Of a DNA stretch of 64,000 bases, positions 34,253 to 41,439 are shown in pieces. The translations under genes and the position numbers were made by a program. This DNA is from Dehalogenimonas lykanthroporepellens BL-DC-9 (GTDB taxonomy: Bacteria > Chloroflexota > Dehalococcoidia > Dehalococcoidales > Dehalococcoidaceae): the NCBI GenBank assembly GCA_000143165.1, contig CP002084.1, positions 372,001-436,000 of the forward strand, read 5' to 3'. Each line of letters starts with the position of its first letter. The stretch's first letter is position 1. The notes under the pieces were generated by a model. The model was not told the DNA's origin. It was given only the letters and a program-made list of their open reading frames with translations, and did no database searches.

Positions 34253-36199
34253 ATGGCTGACATCGGATTCATCGCGCTTCTCATTGCGTTTTTGGTTGCT
34301 TTATATTCCTCGGTAGCGTATGTAGTCGGCGGTCGAACTAACAATGCCGCCTGGCTGGCCAGCGCTCGTAATGGTCTCTACGCCGCCTTTGTTCTGGTAA
34401 CCATCGCCGTCGGCGTAATGCTGGTAGCGATAATCACACACCGTTTCGAGATAGAATACGTTGCTCAGTACACCTCCACCGACATGCCCCTGCTCTACCT
34501 GATTTCTACTCTCTGGGCGGGCAATGATGGTTCTCTGCTGTTCTGGGCATGGTTATTGTCTGTTTTTGGAGCGGTCGTCGTCTGGGGCCGGTATCGAGTC
34601 GGCCGTGATTTGGTGCCGTATGCTTCAGCGGTTATTATGGGCACGCTGGCCTTCTTTCTATTACTGATGCTGGTGGTGGCCAATCCTTTCGCCACTTTAC
34701 CTTTCACTCCGGTCGAAGGAAACGGGTTGAACCCCCTACTGGAAAATATCGGTATGGTTATTCATCCACCGACACTTCTGTTCGGGTACGCCGGGTTTAC
34801 CGTTCCGTTCGCTTTCGCTATCGCGGCCCTGGTAAAAGGGAAAAGTGGTGATGAATGGCTGGTTATCTCCCGCCGTTGGGCTCTTATTAGTTGGTTGATA
34901 TTGGGTATCGGGCTGATTATCGGCATGTGGTGGGCCTATGTTGAGCTTGGATGGGGTGGATATTGGGCCTGGGACCCGGTGGAAAATGCTGGGCTGATGC
35001 CGTGGCTTCTGGGTACCGCTTTTCTGCATTCCATCAAGATGCAACGGCGCCGCGGCATGTTCAAAGTATGGAACATGCTCCTGATCATCTTTACCTTTAT
35101 ACTATGCATCTTCGGCACCTTCATGACCCGTAGCGGATTCCTGTCTTCGGTCCATACTTTCGGGGATACCGGACTTGATCCCTTCTTTCTTACGTTCATC
35201 AGCCTGACGATGATATTGTCACTGGGCCTTTTGTTGTATCGAAGCAGGCAATTGCGCAGTGAAAGCGAGATGGAATCCTTTATTTCCCGTGAGAGCACCT
35301 TCCTGCTGACCAACCTGTTGTTTGTCGGAGCGACGATCGCTGTTTTCGTCGGCACCATGTTTCCCGCCATATCGGGTTATTTTGGAGGTTCGGAAGTTAA
35401 TCTGGGAGCCGATTTCTTCAATCAGGTCAACGGCCCCATCTTTCTGGCCATCGTTTGTTTGGCCGGTGTCTGTACGCTAATCGGCTGGCGCAAAGCTTCG
35501 GGTAGCAATTTGATAAAGAACTTCCTGCGGCCTTTGATATTAGCGCTGTTACTGGCTGTTGCATTGTTTGCTTTCGGTGTTCGTGACTTGACTGCGCTGG
35601 TGGCATTCCCATTGGTCGCCTTCGTTTTGGTGACTATTCTCACCGAATGGATTAAGGGAACGGTATCCCGCCAGAAAGTCAAAGGAGAAAATTTCCTGGC
35701 GGCATTCTTCAGGTTAATCTGGTCGAACAAGCCCAGATATGGTGGATATATCGTTCACTTGGGTATTCTGGTGATGACCCTGGGTATTGTCGGTTCTACG
35801 GTATTCGATACCAAGACTTCAACTGTTCTCAGTGAAGGTGATACCGTAACTTTAGAGGAATACAGTTTGACCTTTCAGCAATTGAACTATTACACCACAC
35901 CCAGCCGAGAAGTTATCACTGCCGAAATGACCGTTCAGGTCGACGACCGGAATATCGGCACTATTGTTTCTGAAAAGATATATCACTACAGTTATCAACA
36001 ACCGGTAACGGAAGTCGGTATTATCGGGTCGGCTATTGAAGACCTTTACGTTATCTTTTTGGATTGGGACGAGACAGGAGCCGCCGCTTTCGAAATCCGG
36101 ATTATTCCACTGGTGTTGTGGATCTGGATTGGTGGTATCATTCTGGTTATCGGCGGGACGATCGCTTTCTGGCCCGATCGACGGGCGGTTACCGCCTGA
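34253..36199 (+). CDS. ccmF: Cytochrome c heme lyase subunit CcmF
   Basis: The 648-residue polytopic protein has the WWD heme-handling motif (WGGYWAWDPVENA) around residues 233-245 and about 14-15 membrane helices. Conserved His residues flank this loop. CcmF takes heme from CcmE and joins it to the CxxCH cysteines outside the membrane. It starts 16 bases after ccmE. Confidence 0.95.
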   Translation: MADIGFIALLIAFLVALYSSVAYVVGGRTNNAAWLASARNGLYAAFVLVTIAVGVMLVAIITHRFEIEYVAQYTSTDMPLLYLISTLWAGNDGSLLFWAWLLSVFGAVVVWGRYRVGRDLVPYASAVIMGTLAFFLLLMLVVANPFATLPFTPVEGNGLNPLLENIGMVIHPPTLLFGYAGFTVPFAFAIAALVKGKSGDEWLVISRRWALISWLILGIGLIIGMWWAYVELGWGGYWAWDPVENAGLMPWLLGTAFLHSIKMQRRRGMFKVWNMLLIIFTFILCIFGTFMTRSGFLSSVHTFGDTGLDPFFLTFISLTMILSLGLLLYRSRQLRSESEMESFISRESTFLLTNLLFVGATIAVFVGTMFPAISGYFGGSEVNLGADFFNQVNGPIFLAIVCLAGVCTLIGWRKASGSNLIKNFLRPLILALLLAVALFAFGVRDLTALVAFPLVAFVLVTILTEWIKGTVSRQKVKGENFLAAFFRLIWSNKPRYGGYIVHLGILVMTLGIVGSTVFDTKTSTVLSEGDTVTLEEYSLTFQQLNYYTTPSREVITAEMTVQVDDRNIGTIVSEKIYHYSYQQPVTEVGIIGSAIEDLYVIFLDWDETGAAAFEIRIIPLVLWIWIGGIILVIGGTIAFWPDRRAVTA

Positions 36200-36221
36200 T
36201 TTCGCTTTGCAGGAGGGGAAG

Positions 36222-36650
36222 ATGGTTATAGCCCTGGCGGTTCTGATGACATTAGGGGCTTTCATAGCGATAGTCTATCCGTTTGTTGCTGGTTCAATCA
36301 GACAGCCGGTCATAGCAGGTGATACGGACTTGTTCGAGGCTAATTATCAACGCGACCATATCTACGCTCAACTGAAGGAACTGGAAAATGATTACGCTTC
36401 GGGGACGCTGAGCCGAGAGGATTATGAGCGCCTTGAAGCCCGTTATCGTAACCGGGCGGTGGCGATTCTCCGGGAAATTGATGACATTCAAACTGATTCG
36501 CCTGCCGGTGATGATGAAGAAGATATCGAAGCACAGATAGCCGGACTGCGAGCCAATAAAAAAACTGAAATGTTTTGCGCCTATTGTGGAGCCCGAAGGC
36601 AGAGCGAAGGGATCTTTTGTCCGGACTGCGGTCAGAAGTTCACTCGTTAA
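36222..36650 (+). CDS. CcmI-like membrane protein with C-terminal zinc ribbon
   Basis: The 142-residue product has one N-terminal membrane helix, a CcmI/CycH-like helical segment (LKELENDYASGTLSREDYERLEARY) at about 48-72, and a zinc ribbon (CAYCGARR...CPDCGQKF) at the end. The TPR domain of full CcmI, which binds apocytochrome, is missing. CAGGAGGGG precedes the ATG. Its position between ccmF and ccmA suggests a role in apocytochrome handling. No ccmG or ccmH gene is seen. Confidence 0.75.
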   Translation: MVIALAVLMTLGAFIAIVYPFVAGSIRQPVIAGDTDLFEANYQRDHIYAQLKELENDYASGTLSREDYERLEARYRNRAVAILREIDDIQTDSPAGDDEEDIEAQIAGLRANKKTEMFCAYCGARRQSEGIFCPDCGQKFTR

Positions 36651-36663
36651 GGAGGCATAATAA

Positions 36664-37806
36664 GTGCGAAGCAGAGCGTTAATTCTGATGCTGTTGTTGA
36701 TCGGTCTGATGACGTCCGGGCACCCGGTTTTCGGTGAAGAGAACGGGACGATTTCCGGGAAAGTGGTTAACGGTTCGCCGGGGGCGGAGATAGATGAAGT
36801 CCCTGCGGTAACTCTGGAAGCATACTCTCCTGGCAATCCGCAACCGGTGGTTATTCAGGGGGTAACGGATGAAGAAGGTAATTATCGATTCACCTCGCTG
36901 GATACGGACAGTAATATCTCATACTATATCGCGGCTGAATATAAAGGGGCGATTTATTACAGTGACGAGCTGAATTATTCAGGGGAATCCCCCGACATCG
37001 AGTCCGATATTACTGTGTACGAGCAGACTGAGTCCGATACTGACATAAGCATTGCATTGTCACATACCATTATTACCACCGAATCCGAAGGAATCGTGGT
37101 AACTGAGTTTTTCATTATCGAAAATACCGGTGACTATTCCTTTATCGGCTCTGGGGCAGTAATCGGGACCTCTTCGCTGACCATGCTGTTTCCGATGCCG
37201 GATATTGCCCAGGGGATCGAAGTCGGGGGGGATATCTCCGGGCAGGTCACGTTCACTAATCAGGGGCTGGTATATTCCGGGGCTATTCGCCCCGGTTTTA
37301 TGACTGCCACATATTCATATCATCTGCATGAGTTGGGTTCCAAGTACTCTCTCCAGAGAAATATTGCCTATCCACAGGCTAGATATGAATTGCTGGTTCA
37401 AGGCATCGACAATTTGAGTGCTGATCCCCTTACTCGACAAGACCCGCTTGTAATTGAGAATGTCTCGTATCAGTACTATACCGCTACCGCAATACCCGCC
37501 GGGCAGATAGTCGAAATAGAATTGTCTTTGGGCACAGATGGTACTCAAATCATTCTGGTGGTCGGTGGAGCTTTGATTTTGGCAATTGCCGGTTTTATTC
37601 TGATTTCACGACAAAACAGGAAAGGGCAGGCGGTAGTTCGGGACTCCGGGGATGACTACACGTCTCTGTTGAATCGTATTGCCCGTCTGGATGATCAATA
37701 CGAGGCTGGTGACATCGCTGAGACAGACTATCAAGCGAAGCGAGATGCTTTGAAAAAGGCCGCATTAAACTCAAGAAAACGTAGCGCGTCGGGAGAGGAG
37801 CAGTAG
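36664..37806 (+). CDS. Exported carboxypeptidase-regulatory-like domain protein with a membrane anchor
   Basis: The 380-residue product has a signal peptide (residues 1-24) and a CarboxypepD_reg-like beta domain (GTISGKVVNGS ... GVTDEEGNYRFTSL). A long extracytoplasmic region, a C-terminal membrane helix (IILVVGGALILAIAGFILI) and a cytosolic SHOCT-like helix (RLDDQYEAGDIAETDYQAK) follow. The start is GTG at 36664 with AAGGAGG upstream. It sits between the CcmI-like gene and ccmA, 3 bases before the latter, so it may assist cytochrome assembly. The function is unknown. Confidence 0.75.
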   Translation: MRSRALILMLLLIGLMTSGHPVFGEENGTISGKVVNGSPGAEIDEVPAVTLEAYSPGNPQPVVIQGVTDEEGNYRFTSLDTDSNISYYIAAEYKGAIYYSDELNYSGESPDIESDITVYEQTESDTDISIALSHTIITTESEGIVVTEFFIIENTGDYSFIGSGAVIGTSSLTMLFPMPDIAQGIEVGGDISGQVTFTNQGLVYSGAIRPGFMTATYSYHLHELGSKYSLQRNIAYPQARYELLVQGIDNLSADPLTRQDPLVIENVSYQYYTATAIPAGQIVEIELSLGTDGTQIILVVGGALILAIAGFILISRQNRKGQAVVRDSGDDYTSLLNRIARLDDQYEAGDIAETDYQAKRDALKKAALNSRKRSASGEEQ

Positions 37807-37809
37807 TAA

Positions 37810-38532
37810 TTGCAGTCCGATGATTTGGGGCACTCGGCCATTTTGGTTAGAAGCCTTATTAAGACATTCAATCACCGCCCGGCCTTGAAGGGGATTGATC
37901 TGGAAATTGCCCGGGGAGAGAAGGTTGTCGTTTTTGGGCCCAACGGAGCAGGCAAGACTACTTTGTTGAAGATTCTTTCCACGGTTATGAAACCCAGTTC
38001 AGGGAAGGTTTTCATGCAAGGACTCGATCTGAAGACTGAAGCCGATGCTATTCGACGGCAGATAGGAGTGGTGTTTCACCACAGTTTCTTGTACCCTAAT
38101 TTAACCGCCAGGGAAAATCTGGAGTTCTACGCCAGGTTATACGACATTGATGATTTGGAGCCAAGAGTAGTTGAAAAAGCGGGTTTGGTTGGGATGACCC
38201 GGCGGTTGAACGACAGGGTAGATACTTTTTCCCGTGGCATGCAGCAACGAGTTACCATTGCCCGATCCCTTCTTCATAATCCATCGATTTTATTGATGGA
38301 TGAACCTGAAACCGGCCTGGATCAGCAATCCATAAGCGTTTTGTGGAATATATTACAGGAGCAGGACAGAACGATTTTACTGACAACCCATAACTTCGAA
38401 CGGGGCATGGAAATTGCTGACCGCGTTATTATGCTGAATAGAGGCAAGACAGTATTCGATAGTCCTAAGAGTAACCTGAACGCTTCATCCTGCCGGGAGA
38501 CGTATTATCAATTGACAGGTTTTAAGGTATGA
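37810..38532 (+). CDS. ccmA: Heme exporter ATP-binding protein CcmA
   Basis: The 240-residue ATPase has Walker A GPNGAGKTT, signature FSRGMQQRV, Walker B LLMDEPETGLD and the switch His in TTHNF. With CcmB and CcmC it releases heme-loaded CcmE. The start is read as TTG at 37810 with GGAG upstream. It overlaps ccmB. Confidence 0.92.
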   Translation: MQSDDLGHSAILVRSLIKTFNHRPALKGIDLEIARGEKVVVFGPNGAGKTTLLKILSTVMKPSSGKVFMQGLDLKTEADAIRRQIGVVFHHSFLYPNLTARENLEFYARLYDIDDLEPRVVEKAGLVGMTRRLNDRVDTFSRGMQQRVTIARSLLHNPSILLMDEPETGLDQQSISVLWNILQEQDRTILLTTHNFERGMEIADRVIMLNRGKTVFDSPKSNLNASSCRETYYQLTGFKV

Positions 38533-39203
38533 ATGCGTCTTTGAAAAAGATTTGGGCGGTTTTGTACAAAGATATTATCACTGAAGTCCGTACGCGCGAA
38601 ATAATAGTCTCGGTACTGGTATTCTCACTGCTGGTCATCATCGTCTTCAGTTTCGCTTTCGGTGTAAACCGCGCGGTCATTGAAGCTGTCGCCCCCGGCA
38701 TACTCTGGGTAGCTTTCGCTTTCGCCGGTGTATTGGCTCTCAACCGTCAGTTCATACCTGAAAAAGAAAACGGATGTCTGGAAGGAATATTGGCGTCACC
38801 TATCAGCCGGGAGGCGCTATTCTTCGGGAAAATGTTGTCAACGACGTTGTTTCTGGTTGCGGTAGAAGTCATAATCATACCTGTTTTTGCCCTGTTATTT
38901 GATGTCGCGGTCATTGACCCGAAAATTATCCTGGTAACGATAATGGGAACCATCGGTTTTGCCGCTGTTGGGACCTTGTTTTCCGCCTTAGCTGTCAATA
39001 CCCGGGCCAGGGAAATGGTTTTACCTGTGCTTTTTCTTCCGGTCGTGGTTCCTGTAATAATTGCCGCCGTAAAAGCTTCGGAGTCAGCCCTTTCGGGGGG
39101 CGACTGGGGAGATATATCATCCTGGCTGTTGATCATTGGGGCGTTCGACATTATCTTCATAACGGTACCCTATCTTATATTCAACTATATTGTGGAGGAG
39201 TAA
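38529..39203 (+). CDS. ccmB: Heme exporter membrane protein CcmB
   Basis: The 224-residue protein has six membrane helices and family landmarks (YKDIITEVRTREI near the start, EKENGCLEGILASPISREALFFGK). It forms the channel subunit with CcmA. ATGA overlaps the ccmA stop. Confidence 0.92.
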   Translation: MNASLKKIWAVLYKDIITEVRTREIIVSVLVFSLLVIIVFSFAFGVNRAVIEAVAPGILWVAFAFAGVLALNRQFIPEKENGCLEGILASPISREALFFGKMLSTTLFLVAVEVIIIPVFALLFDVAVIDPKIILVTIMGTIGFAAVGTLFSALAVNTRAREMVLPVLFLPVVVPVIIAAVKASESALSGGDWGDISSWLLIIGAFDIIFITVPYLIFNYIVEE

Positions 39204-39207
39204 GCGT

Positions 39208-39909
39208 ATGCGGATATTGGGGAGTAAGGTGAGTTATGGGTTGCTGGGACTGACTGCGGTTGCTGTCCTGGTAAGTCTGGTCATGATTTTCATTGTAGTA
39301 CCTACCGAGGCGACCATGGGCATAATCCAACGTATCTTTTACTATCACGTTCCGGTAGCCTGGGTCGCTTTCCTCGCCTTTTTCGTAGTACTCATCGCCA
39401 GTATCCTGTATCTGTGGAAACGCAAAAGGAAGTGGGATGTTATCGCCTCTGCTTCAGCCGAACTCGGTGTCATATTTACCTCTTTGGTACTTATAACCGG
39501 GTCAATCTGGGCGAAGCCGATTTGGGGTGTCTGGTGGACATGGGACGCTAGACTGACGACTTCACTAGTTTTATGGCTGATATATGTAGCGTACCTTATG
39601 GTTCGTGCCTCTATCGGGGAAGAAGAAAAAGCGGCTCGTTTCGCGGCGGTGGTGGGAATAATCGGTTTTGTTGATGTTCCCATTGTAGCTTTGGCCATCC
39701 AGTTATGGGGAACCCAGCACCCTGGTGCGGTAATATTCGAAGGTGGACTGGCTCCGGTAATGCTGGCGACACTATTGATAAGTCTTCTCGCTGTAACCAG
39801 TCTTTACGCTCTACTACTGGTACAAAGAGTTTCCCTGAGGAATGATGAGCTAAGGCTGGACGATATCAAACGTCGAATTGAAATGATCAGGGAGGAAGGC
39901 AATGGATAA
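39208..39909 (+). CDS. ccmC: Heme exporter protein CcmC
   Basis: The 233-residue protein has six helices and the tryptophan-rich motif WGVWWTWDARLT, which binds heme outside the membrane. Flanking His residues (YYHVPVAW, TQHPG) are the likely heme ligands. It loads heme onto CcmE. The ATG at 39208 has GGAGGAG 7 bases upstream. Confidence 0.95.
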   Translation: MRILGSKVSYGLLGLTAVAVLVSLVMIFIVVPTEATMGIIQRIFYYHVPVAWVAFLAFFVVLIASILYLWKRKRKWDVIASASAELGVIFTSLVLITGSIWAKPIWGVWWTWDARLTTSLVLWLIYVAYLMVRASIGEEEKAARFAAVVGIIGFVDVPIVALAIQLWGTQHPGAVIFEGGLAPVMLATLLISLLAVTSLYALLLVQRVSLRNDELRLDDIKRRIEMIREEGNG

Positions 39910-40048
39910 TATCGAGTATCTGTTTGCTGTATTTGCCGTCATCTGGATTTTGGTATTTTTCTATATCGCTTTGATGATAAGGCGGCAACAGCGAATTAAA
40001 AAAGAAATAGAGATACTGGAAGAAACTTTGAGCCAGCGCAAAGCATAG
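39902..40048 (+). CDS. ccmD: CcmD-like small membrane protein, 48 aa
   Basis: The frame encodes MDNIEYLFAVFAVIWILVFF followed by a basic, coiled-coil-like tail (RRQQRIKKEIEILEET). One helix plus charged cytosolic tail, and the position overlapping the end of ccmC, identify CcmD. It stabilises the CcmABC complex for release of holo-CcmE. Confidence 0.88.
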   Translation: MDNIEYLFAVFAVIWILVFFYIALMIRRQQRIKKEIEILEETLSQRKA

Positions 40049-40069
40049 TACTTCCAGTATGATAATAGT

Positions 40070-40152
40070 TAGTAACGCACCTGTTACTATATAAAAAGTA
40101 TTAGTACTAATTGCAATAAATCCTTGACAGTACTAATCACCATAAGTATACT
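40070..40152 (+). promoter_or_regulatory. Promoter and candidate operators of the hexaheme cytochrome gene
   Basis: TTGACA (40124-40129), 17 bases, TATACT (40147-40152) is a near-ideal promoter. Upstream lie the inverted repeat TAGTAAC-N6-GTTACTA (40070-40089) and the palindrome TTAGTACTAA (40101-40110). AGTACTAAT occurs at 40103-40111 and again at 40129-40137, beginning on the last base of the -35 box. These repeats are likely regulator sites. Confidence 0.7.
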
Positions 40153-40242
40153 TGGTCCTGTTACTGCCAGCCGGCAGTTGCCCTCACTCAGCTTTATTCT
40201 CTGCCGATGAGCAGAGCCAATAAAGAGAAAGGAGACCCGAAA

Positions 40243-41289
40243 ATGCCAAGAAAAACTCGGGGAGGGGTGGTGACCACATTACTTGGGGCATTGATGTTAC
40301 TGGGATTGTCCCTGGTGTTTGTGGGATGTCAAGGTGAGCAAGGGGTCGCGGGACCGCAAGGGCCTGCTGGACCGCAAGGGCCCCCTGGCGAACCAGGAGA
40401 AGACGCTACGGTAGCCTGTATTGATTGTCATAATGAGACCAACCTCATTACCTCCAAAAGATCGCAGTACAGTTATTCCGTACATGCCAACAGCGCGCCT
40501 CAAACTGCAACGCAAACCGTTTATGACTATGCGGGCGCGCGCGACAACTGTACGGCCTGCCATTCCGGGAGAGGTTTCGTGACCTGGCAGGAACAGGGAG
40601 GCTCTACAAGCGCAGTGGAAGCGGCAGTCAACAACACTCAGATCGACTGCCGGGCTTGCCACGAAATTCATACGACCTATTCCGGAGATGACTTTAAGCT
40701 ACGCACGATAGATCCGGTCGAATTGCTGGTAGACTCCAGCAAGGTCTATGATGCCGGTAGCAGTAATCTGTGTGCTTCATGTCATCAGGCAAGGTCAACC
40801 GCTCCGCAACCTGGCGGCGGTACCACCTCAATCAGTTCATCTCATTACGGCCCTCACCATGGCCCCCAAGCTACGATGTTGCTGAGTGTCAATGGTTATG
40901 GGATGGTTGATGACCCCAATCCACACGCCACTCAAGTGGACGGAGGTTGTGTCACCTGTCATATGGCAGATGATAAGGCGACTCAAGCCGGCGGTCATAC
41001 CTTTAATGCCTCGCTGGCTGGTTGTCAAAGCTGTCATGACGGTTTAACTACCTTCGACCGTCATGGTGTTCAGACTGAGACCAAGGCCCTTTTGGCTCAG
41101 CTTGAAGCGTTGCTGGAACAGCAAGGCGTTATGCATGATGGTCATCCGGTTACAGGCCAGACGTTTACCGAAGATCAGGTAGGCGCTTACTGGAACTGGA
41201 TATACATCTCTGAGGACGGGAGTCTAGGTGTTCACAACTCATACTATGTAAGAGAATTGTTGAAGAAATCAATAGCCGACCTCAGTTAG
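40243..41289 (+). CDS. Hexaheme c-type cytochrome lipoprotein with collagen-like linker
   Basis: The 348-residue product has a lipoprotein signal (lipobox VGC at about residue 28), then eight Gly-x-y triplets (GEQGVAGPQGPAGPQGPPGE), then six CxxCH motifs: CIDCH, CTACH, CRACH, CASCH, CVTCH, CQSCH. His-rich segments such as SSSHYGPHHGPQ may supply distal heme ligands. The ATG at 40243 follows AAAGGAG. The collagen-like stretch could extend the heme domain away from the membrane. It lies just ahead of the molybdopterin oxidoreductase genes and is the likely electron partner of that complex. Confidence 0.9.
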   Translation: MPRKTRGGVVTTLLGALMLLGLSLVFVGCQGEQGVAGPQGPAGPQGPPGEPGEDATVACIDCHNETNLITSKRSQYSYSVHANSAPQTATQTVYDYAGARDNCTACHSGRGFVTWQEQGGSTSAVEAAVNNTQIDCRACHEIHTTYSGDDFKLRTIDPVELLVDSSKVYDAGSSNLCASCHQARSTAPQPGGGTTSISSSHYGPHHGPQATMLLSVNGYGMVDDPNPHATQVDGGCVTCHMADDKATQAGGHTFNASLAGCQSCHDGLTTFDRHGVQTETKALLAQLEALLEQQGVMHDGHPVTGQTFTEDQVGAYWNWIYISEDGSLGVHNSYYVRELLKKSIADLS

Positions 41290-41306
41290 CAGGTCAAAAA
41301 TGATAG

Positions 41307-41354
41307 AAGTTGCGGGGGGAGGTGTTGAATGGATACGTCCCCTCGCAACTTTTA
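41307..41354 (+). terminator. Hairpin after the hexaheme cytochrome gene
   Basis: AAGTTGCGGGGGGA pairs with TCCCCTCGCAACTT (one G-U pair) across a 17-base loop and is followed by TT. It may stop part of the transcription before the molybdoenzyme genes and so raise cytochrome levels relative to the enzyme. Bases 41355-41439 hold no clear promoter. Confidence 0.65.
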
Positions 41355-41439
41355 CACTGTGTAATCTTTTAAAGCAGTCAATACCAGAAGAGTATCTGGT
41401 GTTGCTTGAATGAAAACATAACAGACGGGAGTATCTGTC

